Assembly (NCBI GenBank): GCA_018268085.1
Contig: JAFDXE010000024.1
Span: forward strand, 1-64,000
DNA: 64,000 bases
Reading direction: 5' to 3'
Source of the DNA: Bacteroidota bacterium
GTDB taxonomy: Bacteria; Bacteroidota; Bacteroidia; Chitinophagales; Chitinophagaceae
Positions within the stretch are counted from its first letter, which is position 1. Every line of letters begins with the position of its first letter. Shown here piece by piece: positions 35,665 to 44,725 of this stretch. The position numbers and the translations under genes are program-made. A model generated the notes under the pieces. The model was not told where the DNA came from, searched no databases, and saw only the letters and a program-made list of their open reading frames with translations.

Positions 35665-36480
35665 ATGTCGGTTAATAAAGAAGTAAAAAAAATCACAACC
35701 AACACGTTACAGAAAATGAAAGCTTCGGGAGAGAAGATTTCAATGATCACCGCCTACGACTACTCCTTTGCAAAAATATTTGATGAAGCAGGGATTGATA
35801 TCATCCTTGTGGGCGATAGCGCCAGTAATGTAATGGCAGGTCATGAAACCACTTTACCCATAACACTCGACCAGATGATTTACCATGCACAAAGCGTGGT
35901 GCGTGGAATACAGCGTTGCCTGATCGTAGTTGACATGCCTTTTGGCACCTACCAGGGAAACTCAAAAGAAGCATTAAGTTCAGCCATCAAAATCATGAAA
36001 GAAACCGGTGGTCATTCAGTAAAACTGGAAGGCGGTGTGGAAGTTGTTGAATCCATCAAAAGAATAGTTAGTGCAGGCGTTCCCGTTATGGGCCACCTCG
36101 GACTTACCCCTCAAAGCATTTATAAATTCGGCACTTATACCGTTCGTGCAAAAGAAGAAGAAGAGGCTGCCAAGTTAAAAGCAGACGCTTTACTGCTGCA
36201 GGAAGCCGGTTGCTTTGCAATTGTTCTCGAAAAAATACCGGCAACACTGGCAAAGGAGGTATCAGAAAGCCTGCACATTCCCACTATTGGCATCGGGGCC
36301 GGCGGCGATTGCGATGGACAGGTACTTGTTATGCATGATATGCTGGGCATCAACACCGAATTCAAACCACGTTTTTTACGGCAATACCTCAATATCGCAG
36401 AACAGGTTACAGGCGCCGTACAACAATATATTAAAGATGTGAAAAATAAAGATTTTCCTAATGAGAAAGAGCAGTATTGA
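35665..36480 (+). CDS. panB: 3-methyl-2-oxobutanoate hydroxymethyltransferase
   Basis: First committed step of pantothenate synthesis: transfers a one-carbon unit from methylene-THF to ketoisovalerate. The 271-residue TIM barrel shows [29 protein letters not shown] (Mg-binding Asp), EGG motif KLEGGVEVV, and [21 protein letters not shown], which closes the active site. Complete and standard. panC lies 6 kb upstream on the same strand, but unrelated genes intervene. Confidence 0.95.
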   Translation: MSVNKEVKKITTNTLQKMKASGEKISMITAYDYSFAKIFDEAGIDIILVGDSASNVMAGHETTLPITLDQMIYHAQSVVRGIQRCLIVVDMPFGTYQGNSKEALSSAIKIMKETGGHSVKLEGGVEVVESIKRIVSAGVPVMGHLGLTPQSIYKFGTYTVRAKEEEEAAKLKADALLLQEAGCFAIVLEKIPATLAKEVSESLHIPTIGIGAGGDCDGQVLVMHDMLGINTEFKPRFLRQYLNIAEQVTGAVQQYIKDVKNKDFPNEKEQY

Positions 36481-36557
36481 TGTGATAATGGCATGAAGTG
36501 CTGATGGTATGCTGCGTATGTTCAGGCTTTGCACGGATAATTTTTGAGACTTAATGG

Positions 36558-36592
36558 CTATTAGCTAACAGCTTTCAGCTAACAGCTCCAAC
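36558..36592. repeat. Five tandem heptamers (CTAACAG type)
   Basis: Units CTATTAG, CTAACAG, CTTTCAG, CTAACAG, CTCCAAC in the gap after panB. They resemble the heptamers of the purC tract (same 7-bp period, CTAAYAR core). Confidence 0.6.
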
Positions 36593-36628
36593 CTTTCAAT
36601 TCACCACTCCCCCAATCCTACATTTCAC

Positions 36629-36636
36629 TACCTTTG
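36629..36636 (+). promoter_or_regulatory. Aldehyde dehydrogenase -7 element
   Basis: TACCTTTG lies 24 bp before the ATG of the ALDH gene, as expected for a Bacteroidota promoter. No -33 match. Confidence 0.45.
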
Positions 36637-36660
36637 CAACCTTAAATAAAAACATCACCC

Positions 36661-38184
36661 ATGGATTTCTTAAAAACCTTGAATATTCAGGCAGAAAATG
36701 CCGGTGTTTCCACAGGCACAACGTGGATCAAATCTAAAGGAGAAAAAATCGCTTCTTACTCTCCTGTTGATGGAAAATTAATTGGAAATGTTACCGGCGC
36801 AGACCGGAATGCCTACGAAGCAGCAGTAAAAAAAGCGCAGGAAGCATTTCTTATTTGGCGCACCTGGCCCGCCCCTAAACGCGGTGAAGTTGTTCGCCAG
36901 GTTGGTGAAGAATTAAGAAAATACAAAGAACCATTGGGAAAACTCGTGAGCTATGAAATGGGAAAAAGCCTGCAGGAAGGAATGGGAGAAGTACAGGAGA
37001 TGATAGACATCTGCGATTTCGCCGTTGGATTGTCGAGGCAATTACACGGACTCACCATGCACAGTGAGCGCCCGGGCCATCGTATGTACGAACAATACCA
37101 TCCGCTTGGATTAGTAGGAATTATATCTGCATTTAATTTTCCGGTTGCTGTTTGGAGTTGGAACAGCATGCTGGCATGGGTTTGTGGCGATGTGGCTATT
37201 TGGAAGCCAAGCGAAAAAACACCATTGTGTGCAGTTGCCTGCCAGAAGATTATACAGGGTGTATTTAAGAAAAATAGTGTACCCGAAGGCGTTAGTTGCA
37301 TCGTGATTGGCGGCAGGGATACAGGTGAATGGATGAGCAACGACACACGCATTCCTCTCATTTCTGCAACAGGAAGTACAAGAATGGGCAAAGCAGTTGG
37401 CGCAGCCGTTGGGCAAAGACTTGGCCGCAGTTTGCTGGAACTAGGTGGAAACAATGCCATCATCATTTCTAAAGATGCTGATCTCAGCATTGCCATGACA
37501 GCCGCAACATTTGGTGCTGTTGGAACTGCAGGGCAACGCTGTACCACCACACGCCGCCTCATCATCCACGAAAAAGTGTACAACAAAGTAAAAGATATGC
37601 TGGTGAATGCCTACAGCCAGTTGAAAATCGGTAACCCGCTGCTGGAAAAAAATCATGTGGGTCCGCTAATTGACACAGACGCAGTGAACCTATACCTTTC
37701 TGCCATCGAAAGATGCAAAAAAGAGGGCGGTAAGTTTATCGTTGAAGGCGGTGTATTAAAAGGCAAGGGTTATGAAAGTGGTTGTTACGTAAAACCCTGC
37801 ATCGCTGAAGCCAAAAACGATTTCGAAATTGTACAGCATGAAACCTTTGCTCCCATTTTATATATTATGAAATATAAAACGATGGATGAAGCCATTGCCA
37901 TGCAAAATGGTGTGCCACAGGGCTTGTCGTCTTCGATCATCACTAACAACCTTCGGGAATCAGAACAATTCCTTTCTCACGCAGGAAGCGATTGTGGAAT
38001 TGCCAATGTAAATATCGGAACCTCCGGTGCTGAGATAGGCGGTGCTTTCGGCGGGGAAAAAGAAACCGGCGGCGGCAGAGAAAGCGGCAGCGATGCATGG
38101 AAAGTGTATATGCGGAGGCAAACAAACACCATCAATTACACTGATAAACTACCATTGGCACAGGGAATCAGGTTTGACTTATAA
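36661..38184 (+). CDS. ALDH7-type aldehyde dehydrogenase (alpha-aminoadipic semialdehyde/P6C dehydrogenase)
   Basis: A 507-residue NAD-dependent aldehyde dehydrogenase closest by eye to the ALDH7A1/antiquitin group, which oxidises alpha-aminoadipic semialdehyde in lysine breakdown. Catalytic Cys294 sits in TAGQRCTTTRR and Glu260 in LLELGGNN; FNFP with Asn159 and the KPSEKTPL cofactor segment are present. The EQYHPLGLVG and GGEKETGGGRESGSD stretches fit this subgroup. Lysine catabolic partners are not in the window. Long antisense open frames inside it are shadows. Confidence 0.85.
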   Translation: MDFLKTLNIQAENAGVSTGTTWIKSKGEKIASYSPVDGKLIGNVTGADRNAYEAAVKKAQEAFLIWRTWPAPKRGEVVRQVGEELRKYKEPLGKLVSYEMGKSLQEGMGEVQEMIDICDFAVGLSRQLHGLTMHSERPGHRMYEQYHPLGLVGIISAFNFPVAVWSWNSMLAWVCGDVAIWKPSEKTPLCAVACQKIIQGVFKKNSVPEGVSCIVIGGRDTGEWMSNDTRIPLISATGSTRMGKAVGAAVGQRLGRSLLELGGNNAIIISKDADLSIAMTAATFGAVGTAGQRCTTTRRLIIHEKVYNKVKDMLVNAYSQLKIGNPLLEKNHVGPLIDTDAVNLYLSAIERCKKEGGKFIVEGGVLKGKGYESGCYVKPCIAEAKNDFEIVQHETFAPILYIMKYKTMDEAIAMQNGVPQGLSSSIITNNLRESEQFLSHAGSDCGIANVNIGTSGAEIGGAFGGEKETGGGRESGSDAWKVYMRRQTNTINYTDKLPLAQGIRFDL

Positions 38185-38232
38185 TTTTCAGCTAAAAAAT
38201 ATAAACGGTAACAAAGCCTGAACCAATAAAAT

Positions 38233-38240
38233 TAATTTTG
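38233..38240 (+). promoter_or_regulatory. -7 element for the S8 protease
   Basis: TAATTTTG matches TAnnTTTG and ends 19 bp before the ATG. AT-rich context raises the chance of coincidence. Confidence 0.35.
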
Positions 38241-38259
38241 CTTTTATAACATAAATCAT

Positions 38260-39942
38260 ATGAATAAAATTTCAAAGATGCTGGCTACAGCATTTTTACT
38301 CAGTGGCAGTTTGAACCTGTTTGCACAACAGGCCGAAACAGAAAAAGAAGTAACTGTACCCAAAAACTGGCACCAGCTCGATCCGGCAACTTCCGGTTTT
38401 AATGGGATCAGCCTCGACAAAGCCTACGAATTGGTAAAATCTAAAAAACTTAAAAGCACAAAAATACTGGTAGCCGTTATCGATAGTGGTATCGACACCC
38501 TGCACGAAGACCTGAAGCCGGTATTATGGACGAACCCGAAAGAAATTCCCGGCAACGGAATTGATGATGATCATAATGGATACGTAGATGATGTTCATGG
38601 ATGGAATTTCCTCGGTGGAAAAGACGGGCGCAACGTGAAGGAAGATAGCTATGAAGGTGCCCGTGTGTACAACAAACTAAAACCAAAATGGGAAAACAAA
38701 GAAGTTGATTCCACAAAACTATCGGCTGCTGAAAAAGCAGAATATGCGATGTACCTCAAAGCGAAAGATAAGGTTGTGGGCGGGGTAGATAAAGAAGAAG
38801 TGGCCTACCTCAAACAACTCGTTCCAAAATTCCTCGCAGGCGATTCTGCCATTCGTACCCAGTTAGGAAAAGAAGAATACAATGGCAATGATTTAAAAAA
38901 TGCCGAAATAACCGATCCGAAAGGTAAAATGGCGAAGATGCTTATCCTGAACATCTGCAAGGCCAATAACAGTTACGAGATTTCAAATCAGCAATTAATA
39001 GATGATATTAACGGTCAGTTGCGTAAAGCAGATGCAGCAGAAAATGCACCAAAAGAATACCGCAAGGAAATTGTTGGTGATGATGAATCCAATATCAATG
39101 ATCGCAATTACGGGAACAATGATATCATGGCTGGCACACCATTTCATGGAACGCATTGCTCCGGTATTATTGCCGCAGCAAGAAACAATGGAAAAGGAAT
39201 AGACGGCATTGCAGATAATGTTAGTATTATGATGTTACGTGCAGTTCCGGATGGTGACGAGCATGATAAAGATATTGCGAATGCTATACGTTATGCGGTT
39301 GATAATGGTGCAAGGATCATCAGCATGAGCTTTGGAAAAGATTTTTCTCCTGAAAAACAATGGGTAGATGATGCATTCAGGTATGCAGAAAAGAAAGGCG
39401 TTTTACTGGTACATGCTGCAGGTAATGATGCAAAAAATATTGATAGTGCCGATAACTTTCCTAACCCTGTGTATGTAAATGGTAAAGGAAGAGCTTCTAA
39501 TGTAATTACGGTTGGTGCCAGTGGCGATATGAAAAACGGCGGACTTACCGCTTCATTCAGCAACTATGGCAAAAAAGAAACGGATGTATTTGCTCCGGGT
39601 GTTAGTATTTATTCTACAATACCAGGTGATACAACCTATGGCAATGCAAGCGGAACCAGCATGGCATGCCCGGTGGTTGCCGGTATCGCTGCCCTGGTTT
39701 TAGAACACTACCCTACGCTTACACCGCAGCAATTAAAATATGTAATCGAAAAATCTACGGTACCTCCTACCGAAAAGGTGAATAAACCAGGCACCGATGA
39801 AAAAGTAGAACTTTCTGAAATTTGCAAAACAGGTGGAATTGTAAATGCATACGGCGCCATGAAACTTGCCGGCACCATTAAAACACCAAAGCAAAAAGAA
39901 ACACTGCCTAAGGCAACTATAAAAAAATCTAAAGTCGGATAA
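38260..39942 (+). CDS. Secreted subtilisin-like S8 serine peptidase
   Basis: A 560-residue exported protease with a signal peptide (MNKISKMLATAFLLSGSLNLFAQ). The triad is Asp75 (VIDSGID), His296 (HGTHCSG) and Ser467 (GTSMACP), with Asn389 as oxyanion partner. Asp and His are separated by about 220 residues. The extra 150 residues (about 130-285) are a charged insert absent from classic subtilisins. No T9SS C-terminal sorting domain or P-domain is visible; the tail is Lys-rich. Followed by a good terminator, so probably monocistronic. Confidence 0.9.
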   Translation: MNKISKMLATAFLLSGSLNLFAQQAETEKEVTVPKNWHQLDPATSGFNGISLDKAYELVKSKKLKSTKILVAVIDSGIDTLHEDLKPVLWTNPKEIPGNGIDDDHNGYVDDVHGWNFLGGKDGRNVKEDSYEGARVYNKLKPKWENKEVDSTKLSAAEKAEYAMYLKAKDKVVGGVDKEEVAYLKQLVPKFLAGDSAIRTQLGKEEYNGNDLKNAEITDPKGKMAKMLILNICKANNSYEISNQQLIDDINGQLRKADAAENAPKEYRKEIVGDDESNINDRNYGNNDIMAGTPFHGTHCSGIIAAARNNGKGIDGIADNVSIMMLRAVPDGDEHDKDIANAIRYAVDNGARIISMSFGKDFSPEKQWVDDAFRYAEKKGVLLVHAAGNDAKNIDSADNFPNPVYVNGKGRASNVITVGASGDMKNGGLTASFSNYGKKETDVFAPGVSIYSTIPGDTTYGNASGTSMACPVVAGIAALVLEHYPTLTPQQLKYVIEKSTVPPTEKVNKPGTDEKVELSEICKTGGIVNAYGAMKLAGTIKTPKQKETLPKATIKKSKVG

Positions 39943-39954
39943 AATATTTCCGAT

Positions 39955-39990
39955 AAAAAACATCCCGGTTCAATGCCGGGATTTTTTTTT
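39955..39990 (+). terminator. Terminator of the S8 protease gene
   Basis: Stem ATCCCGG (39962-39968) with CCGGGAT (39976-39982), 7-nt loop, flanked by an A-run and a nine-T run. Rho-independent terminator pattern. Confidence 0.8.
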
Positions 39991-40065
39991 ATCCGGCTGA
40001 AATGAAAATGCTGACTAAATAAATAAATTTATTGCTGCAATTCATCACAATTAATTCATCAATTC

Positions 40066-40587
40066 ATGGCCAAACCAGTTAAAGGAACCTATCCATCTTA
40101 TTACGAAACGTATATCGACAAGGTAAAAGAAGACGACCTTTTTGAAGCGCTGGAAGCGCAGGAAGAATTGATATCTGCCTTTCTTGACAATATTTCTGAA
40201 GAAAAATCGCAGCATGCCTATGCGCCCGGGAAATGGACGGTCAAAGAACTGCTGCAACATGTGATCGATGCTGAAAGAGTGTTTAGTTACCGGGCCCTGC
40301 GCTTTGCCAGGAAAGATGAAACGGCATTACCTGCATTTGATGAAAATAACTATGCTGCAAATTCCTTTGCCAATGAGCGCACCTGGAAAAGCCTGGTGGA
40401 AGAGATGAAAACTGTGAGACGATCAACCAGGCAATTGTTTGAGAGTTTTAATAAAGATATGTTAGCCAATACAGGCATTGCCAGCGATCGGCCGGTGAAT
40501 GTACAGGCGTTGGGTTTCATCATTATTGGCCATTTTCTTCACCACAAAAATGTGATTGCATCCAAATACCTGGTAGCCAAAAGCTGA
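40066..40587 (+). CDS. DinB-like metal-dependent protein
   Basis: A 173-residue four-helix protein of the DinB superfamily. The three metal-ligand positions are seen as LQHVIDAER (His) and GHFLHHKN (two His), around 64 and 157-161. The family includes thiol transferases and many proteins with unknown roles; it is not the DinB polymerase. The gene stands alone with an AT-rich upstream region; no clear promoter seen. Confidence 0.8.
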   Translation: MAKPVKGTYPSYYETYIDKVKEDDLFEALEAQEELISAFLDNISEEKSQHAYAPGKWTVKELLQHVIDAERVFSYRALRFARKDETALPAFDENNYAANSFANERTWKSLVEEMKTVRRSTRQLFESFNKDMLANTGIASDRPVNVQALGFIIIGHFLHHKNVIASKYLVAKS

Positions 40588-40730
40588 CGGATAGATAATT
40601 TCAGCTACCGACCGCGGCTTGCTGCGAAGATGGAATTAGCATTACAACTGCCTGGTCGGTCAACACATTAAGGAAATGAAATTTTTACCAGACCCGGATA
40701 TAAACCTGCACAACTAAGAGCATAGCAAAA

Positions 40731-40750
40731 CCTGCCTGCCGGCAGGCAGG
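40731..40750. repeat. 20-bp perfect palindrome, dispersed-repeat type
   Basis: Half-site CCTGCCTGCC is followed directly by its inverse complement. It sits in the 279-bp gap 40588-40866, which otherwise contains no gene that I could see, only a stretch near 40836-40862 with TTGCGGCAAACGC just before the serine hydrolase stop. Confidence 0.7.
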
Positions 40751-40866
40751 TGCTGCGGCGACCTGGTAACTATTCAAGCTCATTTACAAAAGATGATTAG
40801 GTAATTGCTGCTGAAGTTTGATTGTCAACCCCCACTTGCGGCAAACGCTTTGTTGTGCGTTCGTTT

Positions 40867-42102
40867 TTATTCTATATCTGTGGCTTTTATTATTTCGCTT
40901 ACTGCTTTATCAGAAATCATATTATTTATTCCCCAATCTTTGTCAGGGAAATTAAAATAAGCTATTACGATTTCTTTTTCGGGGTGAACTAATAAAATCT
41001 GCCCTCCAAATCCACCTTTCACAATTATTCCATCACTTGCCAAATCCCATTGATATCCCCATTTAAAAGGAGCAAACATGTTATCTATCGGAGCTGTGTC
41101 AAAAATTTCTTTTAGTTGCTTAAAACTAATAATGCTTTCCTTCTGCGCTATAATTTCACTTTTTGTATATAGCATTCCAAAACGAGCCAGATCCCTTAAC
41201 GTTACCGACATGCCCCCATGAGGCCAGGGGATACCTTTCTCTGAGAGACACATATAGGCATCAGATGATGCACCCATAGGTTTCCATATCATCTCTGTTA
41301 CCAGTTCAGCATATTTTTTTTGAGTAACTTTTTCAACCATCCAGCCCAAAACAAAAGTGTTGATATTACTATATTCGGCTTTTAACCCGGGAGCTCTTTC
41401 TCTTTTTAAATCTATGATGAATTTGTAAACTGAAGTGGGCGTATTGTCTGCCTTAGGCAAGAGGCCAAGAGCAGATTCAAGTTGGTAATTCTTATGTTTG
41501 GGATTTGTAAACGGGCCAGTTTCAAAGTCAATTGAAGCGCTGTCCATGCCGGAACGCATATTTAAAATATCTTTCACCGAAATACCCTGCCAGTCTGAAC
41601 CCTTCAATTCGGGAATATATTTTTCAATGGATTGATTTATATCGATTTTCTTTTCATTGATCAAGTGGGTAACTAAAGTTGAAGTAATTACTTTATTTAT
41701 AGATTGAATAGTATGTTGGTCTTCAGGTAGCATGCTGAAGTATTTTTCATAAACAATCGTACCTTTCTGAACAACGATTAAACTGTTTATATGTCTTGCG
41801 CTTAAATACTCGTCAAATGAAACCTTGCTTGAGTCTAATTTGAGACTGTCAATTGATTTTTTTGGTTTGTAACGAAACGGATATGATGAAGTTGGTTTAT
41901 GAATGATCGCTGTTGGAAAAAACTCTGACATATACCTGAAACTGTAACTCGATAAACTTGCACCAACGTCCCATCTACTATGATTAATACTATCGTGAAT
42001 AGCTGCAGACTCTTCAATTGTATAATACAATTGTTGTCCTTTAGCACAATAATGCCATACTAAGAAAACCAGTATCAACATGTGTCGGAAAATATTTTTC
42101 AT
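40867..42102 (-). CDS. Secreted serine hydrolase (beta-lactamase/PBP-like)
   Basis: A 411-residue exported hydrolase. I start at ATG 42102 because it gives a normal signal peptide (MKNIFRHMLILVFLVW...KGQ); an ATG 33 bp upstream adds no recognisable element. Active-site motifs: SINK at 134-137 (Ser134 nucleophile, Lys137), YSN at 244-246 and KGGFGG at 362-367, the latter in the position of KTG/HxG. The gene is visibly more AT-rich and less like the flanking genes in codon use, consistent with transfer. Substrate unknown. It differs clearly from the lipoprotein hydrolase at 3.5-4.8 kb. Confidence 0.75.
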   Translation of the reverse strand: MKNIFRHMLILVFLVWHYCAKGQQLYYTIEESAAIHDSINHSRWDVGASLSSYSFRYMSEFFPTAIIHKPTSSYPFRYKPKKSIDSLKLDSSKVSFDEYLSARHINSLIVVQKGTIVYEKYFSMLPEDQHTIQSINKVITSTLVTHLINEKKIDINQSIEKYIPELKGSDWQGISVKDILNMRSGMDSASIDFETGPFTNPKHKNYQLESALGLLPKADNTPTSVYKFIIDLKRERAPGLKAEYSNINTFVLGWMVEKVTQKKYAELVTEMIWKPMGASSDAYMCLSEKGIPWPHGGMSVTLRDLARFGMLYTKSEIIAQKESIISFKQLKEIFDTAPIDNMFAPFKWGYQWDLASDGIIVKGGFGGQILLVHPEKEIVIAYFNFPDKDWGINNMISDKAVSEIIKATDIE

Positions 42103-42158
42103 ATATCGAACTATTTCGTTTAAAATGCCTCCCAACAGTAAACGTAAGTATCATTATT

Positions 42159-42190
42159 AAAAAAGGCCATCCCGTAAGATAGCCTTTTAA
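42159..42190 (-). terminator. Terminator of the C-terminal processing protease gene
   Basis: On the minus strand TTAAAAGGC pairs with GCCTTTTT with an inner ATC/GAT helix, ending in a T-run. It sits 18 bp after the protease stop. Confidence 0.65.
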
Positions 42191-42207
42191 AATATTATGA
42201 TGGAATT

Positions 42208-44403
42208 TTAGTTCTTGCCCTCCGGCTTGTGGTCTTTAATCTCTGCCTTAGCCATATTATTCTGGGCTATCATTTTATTCAGCACTTTCACAGATTCATC
42301 TATATAAATATCGGTGCTGCGTTGTTTCAGCCATTGTTTGTTTTTATCAACCTTATCAGCAGCTCCATTAATCATTAATGTATCTGCTGCAATGTTCTGA
42401 ATGGTAAGCGGTGTTTTAAGTTTACTCAAATCTTCCAGTTGTTTGGAAACAGTTTTCAATTCCTTCTGCTCTTCTTTATATTTATTGATGTTCAAAGAAT
42501 ACTCTTTATCCATGTATTTCGACATCCAGTCTACATTCTCTTTTATTTTACTGAATACAGGGCTGCTGGCAACTTCAGATTTTGCACTGGTAACTACCGC
42601 GTCTTCTCCCTGGTTATTCCATGTTCTGTAATCAGCTTTCGAAATTTCGTCCCAGTTCAAAGAATAAGGATTGTCTCTTTCCCTGAACTTATAAAACTCC
42701 AGCCTGTCGGGTAAAACGATATCGGGCGTAACACCTTTTAATTGAGTGGCCCCACCATTTATCCTGTAGAATTTTTGCAAGGTTAACTTAACGGTTCCCA
42801 GGTCTTCAGATTTTTTTGCAGAAGAAAATAAAGGATTTTCACTTTCAGGATTTAACGGGATATTTCTCTGTACTGTACCTTTTCCGTAAGTAGACGTACT
42901 GCCAATGATCACTCCTCTTTTATAATCCTGTATAGCGGCGGCAAAGATCTCAGATGCTGAGGCACTTGTTTCATCTACCATCACAGCAAACGGGCCTGTA
43001 TATTGAACGTTTTTGTCTTTGTCACGCAGGATATTCGGCTTTTCGTCACGTCCTTTAACCTGGCAAATAGGTCCATCTTCAATGAAGAGTCCGGCCATCT
43101 GTACCACATCATATAAAGATCCGCCGCCATTTCCACGCAAGTCGAGTATAATGCCATCTACATTTTCAGCTTTAAGCTTTTCTATTTCTTTGGCAACATC
43201 TGCTGCACAACGGGCGCCATTTGGTCTTTCAAAATCGGCATAAAACTCCGGCAGGTAAATGTACCCGATCTTATTATCGGCCTTAATGATGGCTGATTTT
43301 GCAAATGTGTCTTCCAGTTTAATATCATCTCTCAGTAAACTCACCACTTTAATGGTACCATCTACTCTTTTGATTGTGAGTTTAACTTCTGATCCTTTTT
43401 CTGCACCCCGTATCAGTTTTACAGCATCTGAAACAGCATAACCAGTAACATCTACCGGCTCCTGGTTTCCCTGGCCAACTTTAATGATTTCGTCGTTTTC
43501 TTTTAGTTCCCCGCTTTTCCAGGCCGGGCCACCACTTACAAGGCTTGAAATTTTGATCTTACCATCGTCTTCTTTCAACTGTGCACCAATTCCAAAAAAC
43601 CGGCCGCTCATAGATTCATTGAAAGAACGCAGGTCGATTGGCGGAAAATAAGTGCTATGCGGATCCATTACATTGGTGATCGCATTTACAAATGTGCTGA
43701 AGTTCTCGTCGTTGGTTTCCCTTGATTTTTTAGTGGAGAAATACCTTCCGATTTGTTTTTGAACCTGTTCCCTCGCTTCTCTTTCCAGGGTGCTGTCGGG
43801 TTTTACTTTAAAATCCTTTTTTCCCTTGTTTTTCTCTCTTTCTTCCTGCATATCCACATAACGGGTTAAAGTGGCGTATTTCAAACGTTTTCTCCAGTAT
43901 TCAGTTCTTTCTGCTTCATTTTTGGGATATTCAATTTTATCTCCATCCATTACCACTTTTTCATCCTTGGAGAAATCAAATGGCTTCGACAGCAAATCCA
44001 TATACAACAGGGAAACTTCGTTGAGCCTTTTCAGGTAGGTTTCATTGATGGCATAAAACGATTCAAGGTCGCTTCCATGAATCTCATCATCAATTTTATT
44101 TTCAAATTTTTTGAAACCGTCAATATCTGATTTCAGAAAAATGGTTTTATCGTTATCAAGATCGGTAGTGAATTTCTTGAGCACTTCTTTACTAAAAGCA
44201 TCATCTATTTTTCGAGGACTATAATGACCTTCTTCAAGCAGTACTCCCACATTGCGGAGTATTTTTGTGTATCGGCTTTTCGGATTATCGTCCGTATCAT
44301 TCTTTCCCTGTGACTGGTAAGTAAAAAACAAACTGGCACCTGTAAGCGCAATTATTACCGGTAAAAATTTTTTGCTCATGATAAAATTTGCAATTTTTTG
44401 CAT
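42208..44403 (-). CDS. prc: C-terminal (tail-specific) processing protease, S41 family
   Basis: A 731-residue Prc/Tsp-type periplasmic protease that degrades or trims proteins from their C-terminus. An N-terminal hydrophobic signal (about 10-28) is followed by a helical N-domain, a PDZ domain (about 270-350, SSLVSGGPAWKSGEL) and the catalytic core with Ser482 (in TSASASE), Asp493 and Lys508 (STYGKGTVQ); spacing matches E. coli Tsp within one residue. A DUF3340-like C-terminal region follows. It ends in a terminator. It runs away from the tRNA-His on the same strand but has its own start. Confidence 0.92.
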   Translation of the reverse strand: MQKIANFIMSKKFLPVIIALTGASLFFTYQSQGKNDTDDNPKSRYTKILRNVGVLLEEGHYSPRKIDDAFSKEVLKKFTTDLDNDKTIFLKSDIDGFKKFENKIDDEIHGSDLESFYAINETYLKRLNEVSLLYMDLLSKPFDFSKDEKVVMDGDKIEYPKNEAERTEYWRKRLKYATLTRYVDMQEEREKNKGKKDFKVKPDSTLEREAREQVQKQIGRYFSTKKSRETNDENFSTFVNAITNVMDPHSTYFPPIDLRSFNESMSGRFFGIGAQLKEDDGKIKISSLVSGGPAWKSGELKENDEIIKVGQGNQEPVDVTGYAVSDAVKLIRGAEKGSEVKLTIKRVDGTIKVVSLLRDDIKLEDTFAKSAIIKADNKIGYIYLPEFYADFERPNGARCAADVAKEIEKLKAENVDGIILDLRGNGGGSLYDVVQMAGLFIEDGPICQVKGRDEKPNILRDKDKNVQYTGPFAVMVDETSASASEIFAAAIQDYKRGVIIGSTSTYGKGTVQRNIPLNPESENPLFSSAKKSEDLGTVKLTLQKFYRINGGATQLKGVTPDIVLPDRLEFYKFRERDNPYSLNWDEISKADYRTWNNQGEDAVVTSAKSEVASSPVFSKIKENVDWMSKYMDKEYSLNINKYKEEQKELKTVSKQLEDLSKLKTPLTIQNIAADTLMINGAADKVDKNKQWLKQRSTDIYIDESVKVLNKMIAQNNMAKAEIKDHKPEGKN

Positions 44404-44509
44404 TGTGTAAAAATAGCGTAAAATGAAATTTGTACGCTTATCAATAACGACAGTTCCTCAATAATGTTTTGTTAAACACCCTCTTCGGAAATAATTAGTG
44501 ATGGGTGGT

Positions 44510-44536
44510 AAAAAAAACTCCCCGCAGGAAGCGGGG
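44510..44536 (-). terminator. tRNA-His terminator
   Basis: On the minus strand CCCCGC (44536-44531) pairs with GCGGGG (44525-44520) over a 5-nt loop, followed by a run of eight T. It lies 11 bp after the tRNA-His 3' end. Confidence 0.9.
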
Positions 44537-44547
44537 AATGAAGTTTT

Positions 44548-44625
44548 TGGGGTGGATGACCGGGTTCGAACCGGCGACCCCCAGAATCACAATCTGGTGC
44601 TCTAACCAACTGAGCTACAACCACC
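44548..44625 (-). tRNA. tRNA-His (GTG)
   Basis: All parts are visible: anticodon stem CCAGA/TCTGG with the loop TTGTGAT (anticodon GTG), D-arm AGCTCAGTTGGTTAGAGC, T-arm GCCGGTTCGAACCCGGT, encoded CCA, and the extra G-1 opposite C73 that histidyl-tRNA synthetase needs. One acceptor pair is a U5-U68 mismatch. Positions include G-1 and CCA. A strong terminator follows. Confidence 0.95.
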
Positions 44626-44725
44626 GTTTGTTTACTGCTGCAAAAATATATAAAAACACTGCACGTTCAAAATTACATTTTGAATTCGCTTTTATATTCC
44701 GGTATTTTGTGCGCAAAAAAATCAA

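Noticed and set aside
36951..37586. 211-codon antisense frame inside the aldehyde dehydrogenase
   Set aside because: The sense protein has all ALDH motifs. Long antisense frames are common in GC-richer coding sequence.
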